Shown here: in pieces, positions 33,597 to 35,327 of the stretch
Numbering within the stretch: the first letter of the stretch is position 1
Layout: every line of letters starts with the position of its first letter
From: Planctomycetota bacterium
GTDB taxonomy: Bacteria > Planctomycetota > UBA1135 > UBA2386
Length of the DNA stretch: 35,327 nucleotides
NCBI GenBank assembly: GCA_016795295.1
Contig: JAEUHP010000246.1
Location: forward strand, 1 to 35,327
Direction: 5' to 3'
Notes under the pieces: generated by a model
Told to the model about the DNA's origin: nothing
Database searches by the model: none
Seen by the model: only the letters and a program-made list of their open reading frames with translations
Made by a program: the position numbers and the translations under genes

Positions 33597-34867
33597 GCGC
33601 CGCCAGCAGTCCTGCGCCCCACCCCGACCTCACGGTCGCGTACCTGGTCAACCGCTATCCCGCGCCGAGCCATACCTTCATCCGCCGTGAGATCCAGGCA
33701 CTCGAGCGCCTCGGCTGCCGGGTGTTGCGCTATTCGGTGCGGCCGGGCGAAGTCGCCGCCGACAGCGCCGAAGAGCATCGCGAGCGCGAAAAGACCTTGG
33801 CGTTGTTGGGTGGCGGCAAGCTGCGCCTCTTGCTGTTGGCACTCTGGGTGCTGTTGCTGCGCCCGCGTGCGGCTTGGCGCGCCCTCACCCTCACCTTGCG
33901 CCTCGGTTGGCGCGCCGACCGCAGCCTCTGGGTGCACATCGCCTATCTGCTGGAGGCGGCCCTGCTGCTGCGCCATCTCGCCGGGCGCGCCGACTTGGTG
34001 CACGCGCACTTCGGCACCAATTCGACGTTCGTGGCGATGCTGTGCCGCGAACTCGGCGGGCCGCCGTTCAGCTGCACGATGCACGGCCCGGAGGAGTTCG
34101 AACGCAGCGACGGCATCCATCTGCGCGAGAAGGTGCAGCGCGCCGCCTTCGTGGTGGCGATCAGCGACTTCTGCCGCAGCCAGATCTGTCGCTACACGCC
34201 GCTGGCGGACTGGGCGAAGATCACCGTGGTGCGCTGTGGTGTCGACGCGGCCTTCTTGGCCGATCCGCCGGCCCCTCTGCCCAGCACACCCGAACTGCTC
34301 TGGGTCGGCCGGTTCGCACCGGAGAAGGGCTTACCGGTGCTGCTCGAAGCGTGCCGGCTCTTGCATGCCGCCCACGTGCCGTTCCATCTGACCCTGGTCG
34401 GCGGCGGCCCGCTGCACGAGTGGGCCCGGGCGCAGATCGCCGCGGGTGGGCTCGCGGCGGCGGTGACCCTGGCCGGTTGGCGCACTTCGGCGCAGATCCG
34501 CGAACTGCTCGATCGCTCGCGCGGCCTGGTGCTGGCGAGTTTCGCCGAAGGCCTGCCGGTGGTGTTGATGGAGGCGCTGGCTCGCGCGCGCCCCGTGGTG
34601 GCCACGCGCATCGCCGCCATTCCCGAACTGGTCGAACCCGGCACTTCCGGCTGGCTGGTGTCGCCCGGGCGCGCCGACCAGCTGGCCGCGGCGATGCAGG
34701 CGCTGCTGCAGACGCCCGGGGCCGAGCTCGCCGACCTGGGCGCCGCCGGACGCCAGCGCGTCAGCGCCGCCCACGATGCCAGTCGGGAAGCCGCTGCGTT
34801 GTTGGCCGCGATGCGGCGACACCTCGGCCGCGCCAACCCGGGCCCCGCGAACGGAGCCACCCGATGA
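33593..34867 (+). CDS. Glycosyltransferase family 4 (GT-B)
   Basis: This 424-residue retaining transferase has an N-terminal acceptor half with VAYLVNRYPAPSHTFIRREI, typical of colanic-acid-type (WcaL-like) GT4 enzymes, and HAHFGTNSTFVA. The C-terminal donor half has LLWVGRFAPEKGLPVLLEA and the E-x7-E signature in FAEGLPVVLMEALA. A hydrophobic patch (LLLLALWVLLL, about 79-89) may touch the membrane. The ATG at 33593 overlaps the GT2 stop, and the TGA overlaps the next ATG at 34864, so PKS, GT2, GT4 and the next gene form one coupled operon. Confidence 0.92.
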   Translation: MSAASSPAPHPDLTVAYLVNRYPAPSHTFIRREIQALERLGCRVLRYSVRPGEVAADSAEEHREREKTLALLGGGKLRLLLLALWVLLLRPRAAWRALTLTLRLGWRADRSLWVHIAYLLEAALLLRHLAGRADLVHAHFGTNSTFVAMLCRELGGPPFSCTMHGPEEFERSDGIHLREKVQRAAFVVAISDFCRSQICRYTPLADWAKITVVRCGVDAAFLADPPAPLPSTPELLWVGRFAPEKGLPVLLEACRLLHAAHVPFHLTLVGGGPLHEWARAQIAAGGLAAAVTLAGWRTSAQIRELLDRSRGLVLASFAEGLPVVLMEALARARPVVATRIAAIPELVEPGTSGWLVSPGRADQLAAAMQALLQTPGAELADLGAAGRQRVSAAHDASREAAALLAAMRRHLGRANPGPANGATR

Positions 34868-35327
34868 CCTCGCCAGCAGCCCGTTACCTCGTGGTGGTGC
34901 CGGTGCCGTTCTGGCCGCTGCCCGACGGGCGCGCCGCGCTCGAGAGCGCCTTCGCCGAGCACTTGGTGCAACTGCTGGCCAGCCTGGGCCCGCAGGTCCA
35001 GACGCTCGAAGTCGTGGCACCGGTCATGGACGCTGCGAGCTACGCCCGCAGCCAGAGCACGTTGCGCGTGATCGATCCGATGGTGGATCGGATCTCCTGC
35101 ACCGGTGCCTACCCGGCCCAAACCGGCACGCTGCAACACTTGCTGGGCCTGCCACGCCTCGCCGCCCGGCTGTGGCGGGCGGTTGGGCGTGCCGGGTTCG
35201 TGCACGCGGGGCCATCGCACCTGTGGCGGCCGTTCGAGAACCTGGCGCTGGCGATCGGTTGGCTGCGCCGCCGCACCACCATCTACATCACCGACATCGA
35301 CCATCGCGAGTCGGCGCGCATGAACCT
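34864..35327 (+). CDS. Glycosyltransferase-like protein, 3' end cut by the window
   Basis: The ATG at 34864 overlaps the GT4 stop, and the frame stays open to the last base, giving at least 154 residues. The visible part begins ARYLVVVPVPFWPLPDG, a beta strand and loop like the N-terminal Rossmann half of GT-B enzymes, and later AGPSHLWRPFENLAL and TIYITDIDHRES. No donor-site signature is reached, so the family is uncertain; context (third gene after the PKS, all overlapping) supports a glycosyltransferase or related sugar enzyme. No TM is seen so far. The third-position bias matches its neighbours. Confidence 0.65.
   Translation, partial: MTSPAARYLVVVPVPFWPLPDGRAALESAFAEHLVQLLASLGPQVQTLEVVAPVMDAASYARSQSTLRVIDPMVDRISCTGAYPAQTGTLQHLLGLPRLAARLWRAVGRAGFVHAGPSHLWRPFENLALAIGWLRRRTTIYITDIDHRESARMN

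Overview
The window is GC-rich (about 70% by eye), densely coded and carries 25 protein genes. I see no tRNA, rRNA, CRISPR array, transposase or phage gene, and no gap between genes longer than about 250 bases. Organism: the mix of an ECF sigma factor followed by a membrane anti-sigma-like protein and a CHAT protease, secreted FG-GAP/VCBS and beta-helix proteins, a stand-alone Clp-N protein, large exopolysaccharide loci and almost no Shine-Dalgarno sequences best fits a high-GC Planctomycetota or a similar deep, predatory or soil-like lineage. This is inference from gene content only; no marker gene is present.

Left part (1-7550): a solo Clp N-domain protein and an acyl-CoA thioesterase (minus strand); a secreted FG-GAP/VCBS protein (plus strand) whose 3' end overlaps the 3' end of a membrane-anchored CHAT protease; upstream of the CHAT gene, with 4-base start/stop overlaps, lie a one-TM anti-sigma-like protein and an ECF sigma factor, forming one coupled operon. 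A small lipoprotein follows.

Middle (7770-14768): tdh and kbl (threonine to glycine plus acetyl-CoA), an archaeal-type type II methionine aminopeptidase and a GT4 glycosyltransferase, the last three chained by overlapping start/stop codons; then, convergent, a two-subunit molybdenum hydroxylase of the isoquinoline 1-oxidoreductase/aldehyde dehydrogenase type.

Right part (14843-35327): a surface polysaccharide locus. It holds a WecG/TagA/CpsF transferase, GT2, a Wzy/O-antigen-ligase-like membrane protein, a BACON-PKD-beta-helix lipoprotein, GT4, a Wza-like export lipoprotein, a Wzc-like co-polymerase whose kinase site is degraded, another GT2, and then an operon led by a 2144-residue type I polyketide synthase followed by GT2, GT4 and a further GT-like gene cut by the window edge, all joined by ATGA overlaps. 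The PKS order is KS-AT-KR-DH-ACP-TE, which is not the textbook module order, and its translational coupling to glycosyltransferases suggests a glycosylated polyketide/glycolipid or an acyl-decorated polysaccharide. No initiating phosphoglycosyltransferase, flippase, enoyl reductase or phosphopantetheinyl transferase is visible, so the locus probably continues to the right or relies on genes elsewhere.
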